Shown here: piece after piece, positions 1 to 5,128 of the stretch | How positions within the stretch are numbered: position 1 is the first letter of the stretch | Layout: every line of letters begins with the position of its first letter | From: Micromonosporaceae bacterium | Lineage (GTDB): Bacteria > Actinomycetota > Actinomycetes > Mycobacteriales > Micromonosporaceae | Direction: 5' to 3' | Assembly: GCA_019689695.1 (NCBI GenBank) | Contig: JADGHA010000237.1 | Span: 1 to 6,761, forward strand | Length of the DNA: 6,761 bases | Notes under the pieces: model-generated | Database searches by the model: none | Told to the model about the DNA's origin: nothing | The model's input: the letters and a program-made list of their open reading frames with translations, nothing else | Made by a program: the position numbers and the translations under genes

Positions 1-1
1 G

Positions 2-226
2 CGGGGGTGGTTCAGCATTGGCGGGATTCTCGGCATCCCCATGTTCCTCGGCTTCAATGCCATCCGTGCCAAGCGCCTGAAGAAGCTGCCAGCTCCAATT
101 CGGGTCCAGTCCCAGCAGTGGCAGGGCCAGCCGCAACCCTGGCAGGGCCAGCCCCAGCCCTGGCAAGGCCAGCCCCAGCAGTGGCAGGGCCAGCCCGAGC
201 CCTGGCAGGGACAGTCCTCGTGGTGA
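2..226 (+). CDS. C-terminal fragment of a small membrane-type protein with WQGQP repeats (5' end outside window)
   Basis: Only the last 74 residues are present; the frame is open to the left edge, so the gene starts outside the window. The visible part begins with a hydrophobic, glycine-rich stretch (WFSIGGILGIP), which looks like the end of a membrane helix. A basic stop-transfer-like segment follows (RAKRLKKLP). The tail is a tandem heptapeptide, QQWQGQP and variants (QPWQGQP, EPWQGQ), in five units of 21 bp from 113 to 214, ending in SSW and a TGA stop. The positive charge after the helix suggests that the repeat tail is cytoplasmic. I do not recognise the family. ATG 41 is an internal Met and not a convincing start, because the reading frame and the hydrophobic segment continue upstream of it. 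A long hairpin follows directly after the stop. Confidence 0.6.
   Translation, partial: RGWFSIGGILGIPMFLGFNAIRAKRLKKLPAPIRVQSQQWQGQPQPWQGQPQPWQGQPQQWQGQPEPWQGQSSW
113..214 (+). repeat. Five-unit 21-bp tandem repeat encoding (Q/E)(Q/P)WQGQ(P)
   Basis: Units start at 113, 134, 155, 176 and 197; the last lacks its final Pro codon. The period is exactly seven codons, and DNA identity between units is high (core tggcagggccag, with one tggcaaggccag). This points to recent slippage-type expansion within the coding region. The low-complexity Gln/Trp/Pro tail is probably disordered. Confidence 0.85.
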
Positions 227-228
227 CA

Positions 229-270
229 ACGTGGGGGACCGGCTGGTCCGTAGACCCCGGTCCCCCACGT
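229..270. terminator. Long hairpin, probable bidirectional terminator between convergent genes
   Basis: A perfect 14-bp inverted repeat has arms ACGTGGGGGACCGG (229-242) and CCGGTCCCCCACGT (257-270). Inside the 14-nt loop, GGTC (245-248) can also pair with GACC (253-256), leaving a 4-nt CGTA apical loop and a 2-nt bulge. The hairpin starts 3 nt after the stop of the left + strand gene and ends 22 nt before the stop of the - strand DUF4142 gene. It is therefore placed to end both transcripts. There is no clear U-tract, which is common for actinomycete terminators. Confidence 0.8.
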
Positions 271-292
271 CACGCGCTCGACCACCGCCCCC

Positions 293-1024
293 TTATCTGG
301 GCCGGAACACCCGGTAGGTCAGCGCCGTCCCGCTGACCACGGCGGCGATGAGGACGACCCAGACCACGGTGGGGCTGAAGCCGCTCCCGCCGAGGGCCCG
401 GCCCTGCGCGGCCTGCCGCAGCGACCCGCTCGCCGCCAGGTCCTGCTGCGGCAGCGCAGCCGGCGGCAGCTCGCCGAAGCGGACCAGGCCGGTACTCTCC
501 AGCAGGTCCATGTGTCCATTCACGACGGTGGCAGCCTCTTCCGCCAGCTTGCGCACGATGTCGTTGCGGGTGCCCGCGCGGACCGCGGCGATGGTCGAGA
601 AGATCTTGCCGTGCGCCGCCCGCAGCCGGGTCACGAAGATCTGGTCGAACTCCTGGTCGGACGAGGCGCTCTGCATCTCCTTCAGCCACCCCTGTTGCTG
701 GGCGGTCGGCTGGCTGGGCAGGGTGACGCCCAGCTTGTTGGCGGCGTCGACGACATCCTGGTCCAGCTTCACGTGCTGCTCAGCGATGATGCCGCCGATC
801 TCCCGGACCCGGGCGTGGCTGCCCCGCGCGGCGGCCATCTGCCCAGCCGGCATCTCCCACAGACCCGCCTGCCGCACGGCGGTGAGCAGGGTCAAGTCGG
901 CGGCACTGAGCTGTGTCGGTACGCCCGGGGCGGCCAGCGCGACGGCCGGTAGCGCGAAGATTCCCGCCACGATGCCGGTCAGCACCGCCGCCGCACGCAG
1001 CCGGGCTGGTCGTAGCCTCAGCAT
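293..1024 (-). CDS. Exported DUF4142 (ferritin-like) protein with C-terminal membrane anchor
   Basis: The predicted 243-residue protein begins with a basic, hydrophobic signal peptide (residues 1-31, with ALA before the likely cleavage site). Residues about 38-180 match the DUF4142 pattern: an LSAADLTLL opening, then long amphipathic helices rich in His, Glu and Asp (for example EQHVKLDQD at 82-90 and NGHMDLLE at 169-176). DUF4142 is a helical, ferritin-like fold in exported bacterial proteins; its biochemical role is not established. A second hydrophobic helix (about 218-236) followed by RVFRPR suggests a C-terminal anchor, leaving the domain outside the membrane. The frame stays open to a TTG at 1099. 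I chose ATG 1024 because it puts the signal peptide at the N-terminus, although no good ribosome site precedes it. The gene is divergent from the haem-b/NuoF-like unit. Confidence 0.83.
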   Translation of the reverse strand: MLRLRPARLRAAAVLTGIVAGIFALPAVALAAPGVPTQLSAADLTLLTAVRQAGLWEMPAGQMAAARGSHARVREIGGIIAEQHVKLDQDVVDAANKLGVTLPSQPTAQQQGWLKEMQSASSDQEFDQIFVTRLRAAHGKIFSTIAAVRAGTRNDIVRKLAEEAATVVNGHMDLLESTGLVRFGELPPAALPQQDLAASGSLRQAAQGRALGGSGFSPTVVWVVLIAAVVSGTALTYRVFRPR

Positions 1025-1087
1025 TTTACGTGCACGGATACACGCATTTTGGTCGTCATGGTCTGTAGTTCGGATCCGCGGCCCGGA

Positions 1088-1130
1088 TGGTTCAACCAAT
1101 CAATGAGATTTTCTGCGCCGCATTGAACCA
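1088..1130. promoter_or_regulatory. Inverted repeat TGGTTCAA-N27-TTGAACCA in a divergent intergenic region
   Basis: The perfect 8-bp arms lie at 1088-1095 and 1123-1130, in the gap between the divergent DUF4142 gene (start 1024) and the haem-b gene (start 1232). Each arm contains an outward-facing TTGAAC, close to a -35 hexamer. On the + strand a TACGTA lies 16 nt further on (1145-1150), a weak -10 match; no convincing -10 is seen on the - strand. The repeat could be a paired operator, two divergent -35 elements, or chance. The AT-rich spacer (around 1096-1114) stands out from the GC-rich surroundings. Confidence 0.35.
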
Positions 1131-1221
1131 CACCCGGGTCCCTGTACGTACCGGCGGACGACCGCCACCGCGCCATGCGATTAGCCGCGGGACGGGCTGA
1201 CCGGACGGACGCGAGAGGGTC

Positions 1222-1226
1222 GGGAG
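1222..1226 (+). promoter_or_regulatory. Ribosome binding site deciding the start at 1232
   Basis: GGGAG ends 5 nt before ATG 1232. This supports that start over the upstream in-frame candidate at 1175, which would add 19 Arg/Asp-rich residues with no membrane or domain character. Confidence 0.65.
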
Positions 1227-1231
1227 CGCTT

Positions 1232-2467
1232 ATGCCGCGGGACAGGGCAACTCGGGTCAAGGACCCGGTCCAGACCAGCAGCAGCCGGACGGGCAAGCGG
1301 CCCCGCATACGGCTCATGCCGGTGGCGGCAGGGGGTGCCGCCGTGCTGGCGGTCTTGTGGGCGGCCAACCTTACCGAGTGGGGCCGTTTTGCCACCGCGT
1401 ACATCTTCGTGGTGCTGGACTTCTACATCGGTGTCGTCACGCTCGTCTCGCTCTCCGTCACCGTCATGGCCGGCCTGGTCTCGACCGACCGGATCCTGCT
1501 GCGTATCGGGCACCGGGTGCTCTTCCAGGGGATCCACCGGGCTATATCGGTCATCGCCGTGGTGGCGCTCGGCATCCACATCGCGGTGAAGGTGCTGGAG
1601 GCGCACGCCGCGATCGGCGACGCGATCGTGCCGTTCTACTCCCAGGGCCGGTCCCGCTTCATCGGCTTCGGGACGATTGCCAGCTACCTGATGCTGCTGG
1701 CCTTCTGGTCCGGCCTGGCCCGGATACGGTTCATCGGCAGCGCCCGGCCGTGGCTGTGGCGGGTGCTGCACTGTACCGCCTACGTCTCCTGGCCGATCGC
1801 GCTGGCGCACGGCCTGAACGCGGGGCGCGCCGCGAAGACCTGGGTCACGGTCAGCTACATCGTCTGCGTGGTGGGCGTCGCGCTCGCCCTGCTCGTCCGC
1901 CTCTACACGAGGTTCGGCCGGTACGCTCTCGGCGCCAAGACCGAACGCGCGGTCGGGGTGAACGCGCAGACGGCGATCATGCCCAGGCTCCAGGACGGCG
2001 TGTCCACCCGGGCGCCGGTGACGGCGCCACGGTCCCCTGTGGACCTTCCCCCCGAGCCTCCGTACTACGAGCCGAAGCGGCGGAACGAGTGGGCCGAGCC
2101 GGCCTACCCGGAGGAACGCTATCCGGAGCCGGCCTACCAGGAGGGGCGCTATCCGGAGCCGGCCTACCCGGAACCGGGCTACCGGGAGCCTGCCTATCCC
2201 GACCAGGCCTATCCGGAACCCGCCTACTCGCGACCCGATGCGGACTACGTGGATACCGCCCGCGGCGCCCGCGAGGAGGGGTACCACCACGACTACTGGT
2301 CGACGGCGGACGAGGGCCGGGACGTGCCGCTCGGGCGCTGGGCGCCGCCGGAGCGCCCCCGGCTGCGGCTGATCACCAACGACGAGGGCCCGGCCGAGCC
2401 ACGGCGCTCCCGTTCCCGGACCCGCGCCGGGCGCCACGCCGACGTGGAGGACTACCGGGCCGGCTGA
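1232..2467 (+). CDS. Ferric-reductase-like / cytochrome b-type membrane protein with repeat-rich C-terminal tail
   Basis: The 411-residue protein has a basic N-terminus and about six membrane helices (roughly 30-47, 54-81, 101-121, 145-165, 177-197, 206-225). Two helices carry paired histidines: H102 and H116 (H-x13-H) and H180 and H193 (H-x12-H). This arrangement is typical of ferric-reductase-like and related cytochrome b domains, where the pairs hold two b haems across the membrane. The protein has no FAD/NAD(P)H domain of its own, so an electron donor must be separate; the NuoF-ferredoxin fusion encoded 106 nt downstream is the obvious candidate. The tail after residue 235 is hydrophilic and contains a four-unit decapeptide repeat (291-330), then an acidic/aromatic and an Arg-rich segment. 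Helix polarity suggests a cytoplasmic tail. The final acceptor (ferric iron, quinone or other) cannot be told from sequence. Confidence 0.8.
   Translation: MPRDRATRVKDPVQTSSSRTGKRPRIRLMPVAAGGAAVLAVLWAANLTEWGRFATAYIFVVLDFYIGVVTLVSLSVTVMAGLVSTDRILLRIGHRVLFQGIHRAISVIAVVALGIHIAVKVLEAHAAIGDAIVPFYSQGRSRFIGFGTIASYLMLLAFWSGLARIRFIGSARPWLWRVLHCTAYVSWPIALAHGLNAGRAAKTWVTVSYIVCVVGVALALLVRLYTRFGRYALGAKTERAVGVNAQTAIMPRLQDGVSTRAPVTAPRSPVDLPPEPPYYEPKRRNEWAEPAYPEERYPEPAYQEGRYPEPAYPEPGYREPAYPDQAYPEPAYSRPDADYVDTARGAREEGYHHDYWSTADEGRDVPLGRWAPPERPRLRLITNDEGPAEPRRSRSRTRAGRHADVEDYRAG
2102..2221 (+). repeat. Four-unit 30-bp tandem repeat encoding AYPEERYPEP-type decapeptides
   Basis: Residues 291-330 of the haem-b protein are four consecutive decapeptides: AYPEERYPEP, AYQEGRYPEP, AYPEPGYREP and AYPDQAYPEP. 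They follow a degenerate WAEP lead-in and end at AYSRPD. The DNA period is 30 bp with codon-level divergence, so the array is older than the near-identical WQGQP array at the left edge. The segment is proline/tyrosine/glutamate rich and probably extended or disordered. Confidence 0.85.
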
Positions 2468-2573
2468 GCCGCGGCCACCGGGGAGGAGGACGGCGACCGG
2501 AGGACAGCAAGCCGGCGGGGAGGGATGCTGCCACGGAAGGAGTGGACACCGCAGGAGAGGAGAGGCGGCCGCG
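2468..2573 (+). other. Purine-rich intergenic spacer within the probable haem-b/NuoF-like operon
   Basis: This 106-nt spacer has no obvious terminator hairpin, which favours co-transcription of the flanking genes. It contains several Shine-Dalgarno-like runs (around 2482-2490, 2501-2505, 2515-2523 and 2553-2565). Only the last, ending GGAGAGG at 2559-2565, lies 8 nt before a start codon (TTG 2574). ATG 2525 directly abuts GGAGGG with no spacing and opens only a shadow frame. Confidence 0.5.
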
Positions 2574-4094
2574 TTGAGCAGCGCTGCGGTAACCAGCGTC
2601 GGTTGCATCGGGCCGGCCCGGCTCACGGCCGGGTTCGACACCTACAAACGGCTCGACCTCTGGGCCCAGTCGGAGGTGTACGGGGATCTCAACCTGCTCT
2701 CCTACGGCGAGCTTGTCGAGCTGGCCGACCAGATCCGCCTCCGCGGTCGCGGCGGCGCCGGCTTCCCGTTCGCGCGCAAGCTGAACGCGGTCGCCGAGTC
2801 GGCGCGTCGGCGGGCAGAGCCGACCGTCGTCGTGGTCAACGCGACGGAGGGCGAGCCCGCCGCGTGGAAGGACAAGATGCTGCTCAACCGGGCGCCGCAT
2901 CTGGTGATCGACGGCGCGGCGCTGGCCGCCTCGGCGCTGCGCGCCCGGGAGATCGTGTTCGGCGTCGCCGACGACGGGGTGGCCGGCGACTCGCTGCTGG
3001 ACGCGCTGCGCGAACGCCGGCACCTGCCGGCGCCGCCCCGCGTCGTGACGGTGCCGCACCGGTTCCTCTCCGGCGAGGGCGGCGCGCTGGTCCGCGGGAT
3101 CAACGGCGAGGCGCACATCCCGCCCGGCACGAAGGTCCGGGCCAGCGACTTCGGCGTGGACGGCCTGCCCACCCTGGTCTCGAACGCGGAGACCTACGCC
3201 CAGCTCGCGGTGGCCGCCAGCATCGGCGCCGACGAGTACACCAGCATCGGCATACCCGAGGAACCGGGAACCGTCCTGCTCACCATCACCGGGTCGGCCC
3301 GGCAGCCGAGCGTCATCGAGACGCCGACCGGAGTACCGCTGAAGGAGGTGCTGCGACTCTGCGGCGCGACCCCCGGCCAGGGCGTGCTCACCGGCGGGTA
3401 CCACGGCCAGTGGATCACCCCGGAGGCGGCCGGACAGGCCGAGATCTCCCGGCGCGGCCTGGCCGAGGTGGGCGGTTCCCTGGGCGCGGGCATCATCATC
3501 CCGCTGGCCGAGGACACCTGTCCGCTCGGGGAGGTCTCCCGGGTGATGCACTACCTGGCCGCCGAATCGGCCGGGCAGTGCGGGCCCTGCCGCCTCGGCA
3601 TGCCGGAGATGGCCCGGCTGGTGAACGCCATCCTCGACGGCACCGGGTCGCCGGACGCGGTGCACGCGGTGGCGGGTGCGACGCGCGGGCGGGGCGCCTG
3701 CTCGCACCCGGACGGCTCCTCGCGGTTCGTGCTGTCGGCGCTGGAGACCTTCGCCGAGGACGTCAGCGCGCACCTGTACCACAACGGGTGTGGTCGCCCG
3801 GTCAAGGGCGTGCTGCCGATCCCTGACTCGCCCGAAGAGGGTGGCACGTGGCGGCTGGAGGTGGACTGGAGCCGGTGTGACGGACACGGGTTGTGTGCGC
3901 ACATCCTGCCCGAGATGGTCCGGCTGGACAGCAACGGGTTCCCGGCGTTTCCCGGCGCGCCCGTGCCGTCCTGGCTGGAGCCGCAGGCGCGCCGGGCGGT
4001 CGACATGTGTCCGGCCCTCGCGCTGCGGTTGGTCGGCGGTGCGGCCGGCGCGGCGAACCGTCGTTCGCGGCCCCGAGGTGGCCGCGCCCGGTGA
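2574..4094 (+). CDS. NuoF-like NAD(P)H/FMN oxidoreductase fused to a C-terminal [3Fe-4S] ferredoxin
   Basis: This 506-residue soluble protein resembles the NuoF (51-kDa) family. Residues 58-65 are GRGGAGFP, the FMN-loop motif. NATEGEP (89-95) corresponds to NADEGEP of complex I. FLSGEGGAL (164-172) replaces the usual GEE-containing nucleotide site. LPTLVSNAETYAQ (198-210) matches the PTVVNNVET region, and an SLBB-like segment spans about 235-300. The Fe-S region ESAGQCGPC (331-339) keeps C336 and C339 but has A333 where complex I has the first Cys; C376 (GRGACSHPDG) is the distal Cys. A ferredoxin domain follows (about 426-488) with C435-DGH-GL-C441 and C479-P, the CX2HX2C...CP pattern of P450-type [3Fe-4S] ferredoxins. 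The TTG start is supported by GGAGAGG 8 nt upstream. It probably passes electrons to the haem-b protein encoded just upstream. The nucleotide used (NADH or NADPH) is uncertain. Confidence 0.85.
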   Translation: MSSAAVTSVGCIGPARLTAGFDTYKRLDLWAQSEVYGDLNLLSYGELVELADQIRLRGRGGAGFPFARKLNAVAESARRRAEPTVVVVNATEGEPAAWKDKMLLNRAPHLVIDGAALAASALRAREIVFGVADDGVAGDSLLDALRERRHLPAPPRVVTVPHRFLSGEGGALVRGINGEAHIPPGTKVRASDFGVDGLPTLVSNAETYAQLAVAASIGADEYTSIGIPEEPGTVLLTITGSARQPSVIETPTGVPLKEVLRLCGATPGQGVLTGGYHGQWITPEAAGQAEISRRGLAEVGGSLGAGIIIPLAEDTCPLGEVSRVMHYLAAESAGQCGPCRLGMPEMARLVNAILDGTGSPDAVHAVAGATRGRGACSHPDGSSRFVLSALETFAEDVSAHLYHNGCGRPVKGVLPIPDSPEEGGTWRLEVDWSRCDGHGLCAHILPEMVRLDSNGFPAFPGAPVPSWLEPQARRAVDMCPALALRLVGGAAGAANRRSRPRGGRAR

Positions 4095-4115
4095 GCGCCG
4101 CGTAGCCCGAGCCGG

Positions 4116-4137
4116 CACGGCGGCCGGGCCGCGCGTG
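4116..4137. terminator. GC-rich hairpin between convergent genes, possible shared terminator
   Basis: The 47-nt gap between two convergent stop codons contains a compact hairpin. Positions 4116-4124 (CACGGCGGC) pair with 4128-4137 around a 3-nt loop, with one bulged G at 4133. There is no U-tract. The position fits a bidirectional terminator for the NuoF-like and Rieske genes, but hairpins are common at this GC content. Confidence 0.45.
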
Positions 4138-4141
4138 GCGG

Positions 4142-5017
4142 TCAGTCGGGCAGGCAGACCTCCAGCATGTCCGCCATGACCCGGGTGGGCAGGGTCTGCT
4201 GGTCGGTGCCGGACGGCCCGTGCACCACCTCGCCGTCGTCCAGCCGGTACGTGCTGCCGTGCCACGGGCAGACCACGCAGGCGTGCCCGTCGACCTGCGT
4301 GATGTCGCCCTCGCTGAGCGGGCCGCCCTGGTGCGCGCAGTGGTCCAGCAGCGCGGTGATCCGGTCTCCGTCGCGGTAGATCGCCACCGGCACCTCGTTG
4401 ACCTTCCTCGTCACCAGCGTCCCGGGCGAGAACTCCATCAGGTGGCCCACCTGGTGCCAGCCGTCGTCGACCCGGTGCAGCTCCGGCACCGCCTGGTTGA
4501 ACCCGGCGCCCATCTTGTACGCCAGGTGCCCGCCGATGTAGGCGCCGCCGCTGGCCATGCTCAGGCCGGCCCAGCCCAGCATCCGGCCGAGCCGGTAGCG
4601 CCCGGTCAGCCGGGCGACGAGCGACCCGCTGTAGAGGGCGACGGCCCCGACGTTGGCCACGGCGTGCACCAGCCCGACCCTGCGCTGGGCCCGGGAGAGC
4701 GACGCCCAGTCGTTCAACCCGGCGACGGCGGCCGGGATGGCGCTCCCGGTGCCGACCGCCACCATGGTGGTGGCCGCCGGGCGCTGGCCGGGCATCAGGT
4801 CGAGCACCGCGGCGCTGAGCCAGGCGCCGATCGGCACGTCGACCAGCGCCGGGTGCAGCGGATGGCCGAGCCAGACGCCGTGCAGGAAGTCCCGCAGCCA
4901 CTGGCGCGGCAGCGCGGCCTGGACGGCTCCCTGGAGCCGGTCACCGATCCGGTCGAGCTTGCCGGCCCGTTCGAGTTTCGGCAGCAGCATTCGCATTCGC
5001 GCCGGGTACCCGCTCAC
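4142..5017 (-). CDS. DUF2231 membrane domain fused to a Rieske [2Fe-2S] domain
   Basis: In this 291-residue protein, residues about 48-165 form a DUF2231 domain with the motif LGHPLHPALVDVPIGAW and four probable membrane helices (about 60-78, 83-103, 114-135, 146-165). Histidines lie at 52, 55, 118 and 164 in or near the helices. Residues about 185-289 are a Rieske ferredoxin-like domain with C227-A-H229 and C250-PW-H253, a complete set of [2Fe-2S] ligands. The Rieske half is closest to soluble ferredoxin or dioxygenase types and follows the last helix. The protein may carry electrons at the membrane; its partner is unknown. The start is uncertain: GTG 5017 gives the longest form, while ATG 4996 or 4990 (MRMLLPKLER) would remove 7 or 9 residues. 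None has a clear ribosome site. The gene is convergent with the NuoF-like gene and divergent from the transporter. Confidence 0.85.
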   Translation of the reverse strand: MSGYPARMRMLLPKLERAGKLDRIGDRLQGAVQAALPRQWLRDFLHGVWLGHPLHPALVDVPIGAWLSAAVLDLMPGQRPAATTMVAVGTGSAIPAAVAGLNDWASLSRAQRRVGLVHAVANVGAVALYSGSLVARLTGRYRLGRMLGWAGLSMASGGAYIGGHLAYKMGAGFNQAVPELHRVDDGWHQVGHLMEFSPGTLVTRKVNEVPVAIYRDGDRITALLDHCAHQGGPLSEGDITQVDGHACVVCPWHGSTYRLDDGEVVHGPSGTDQQTLPTRVMADMLEVCLPD

Positions 5018-5066
5018 CTCGCCGGTAAACTACGGCGTCGCCCGGTGGCGCAGGCTGTCCGGCGAG
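5018..5066. promoter_or_regulatory. Inverted repeat CTCGCCGG-N33-CCGGCGAG upstream of divergent Rieske and MFS genes
   Basis: Perfect 8-bp arms lie at 5018-5025 and 5059-5066, the first directly against the GTG of the Rieske gene. On the - strand, TAGTTT (5030-5035 on the + axis) lies about 9 nt before that GTG, which would give a leaderless or nearly leaderless message. On the + strand, TAGCGT (5085-5090) is a weak -10 candidate for the transporter, without a clear -35. All of this is tentative, because short GC-rich repeats occur often by chance here. Confidence 0.22.
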
Positions 5067-5116
5067 ACTGTCGTGGGGGCGTGTTAGCGTGGCGGTCTTG
5101 GACCTCCCCCAGTGAC

Positions 5117-5120
5117 GGAG
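5117..5120 (+). promoter_or_regulatory. Ribosome binding site for the MFS transporter
   Basis: GGAG ends 8 nt before ATG 5129. This fixes the transporter start, although the same frame stays open for 909 nt upstream through the antisense of the Rieske gene. Confidence 0.75.
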
Positions 5121-5128
5121 CACCTTGG

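Noticed and set aside
1184..1243. Direct repeat GCCGCGGGAC at 1184-1193 and 1234-1243, exactly 50 bp apart
   Set aside because: It is short and GC-rich, the second copy lies inside coding sequence, and nothing suggests an operator. Likely chance.
2525..2573. Possible leader peptide starting at ATG 2525 before the NuoF-like gene
   Set aside because: The purine run abuts the ATG with no spacing, and the frame runs on as a shadow through the NuoF-like gene instead of ending as a short leader.
1181..2641. 486-codon minus-strand frame opposite the haem-b gene
   Set aside because: Its composition is dominated by Arg, Gly, Val, Pro and His with no membrane or domain pattern; it is the antisense shadow of the real gene.
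2574..4094. Assigning the flavoprotein as the complex I subunit nuoF
   Set aside because: There are no neighbouring nuo genes, key motifs are altered (A333, GEG for GEE) and a ferredoxin domain is fused at the C-terminus, so the respiratory subunit name would mislead.
2373..4901. Long minus-strand open frame of 842 codons spanning the NuoF-like gene and part of the Rieske gene
   Set aside because: It is antisense to a gene with clear motifs, has an Arg/Gly/Ala/Pro-rich composition with no recognisable domain, and is expected from high GC content, which makes stops rare.
4220..5128. 909-nt in-frame extension upstream of the MFS transporter
   Set aside because: It is antisense to the Rieske/DUF2231 gene. 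The transporter has a good ribosome site at 5117-5120 and its first helix begins soon after ATG 5129.
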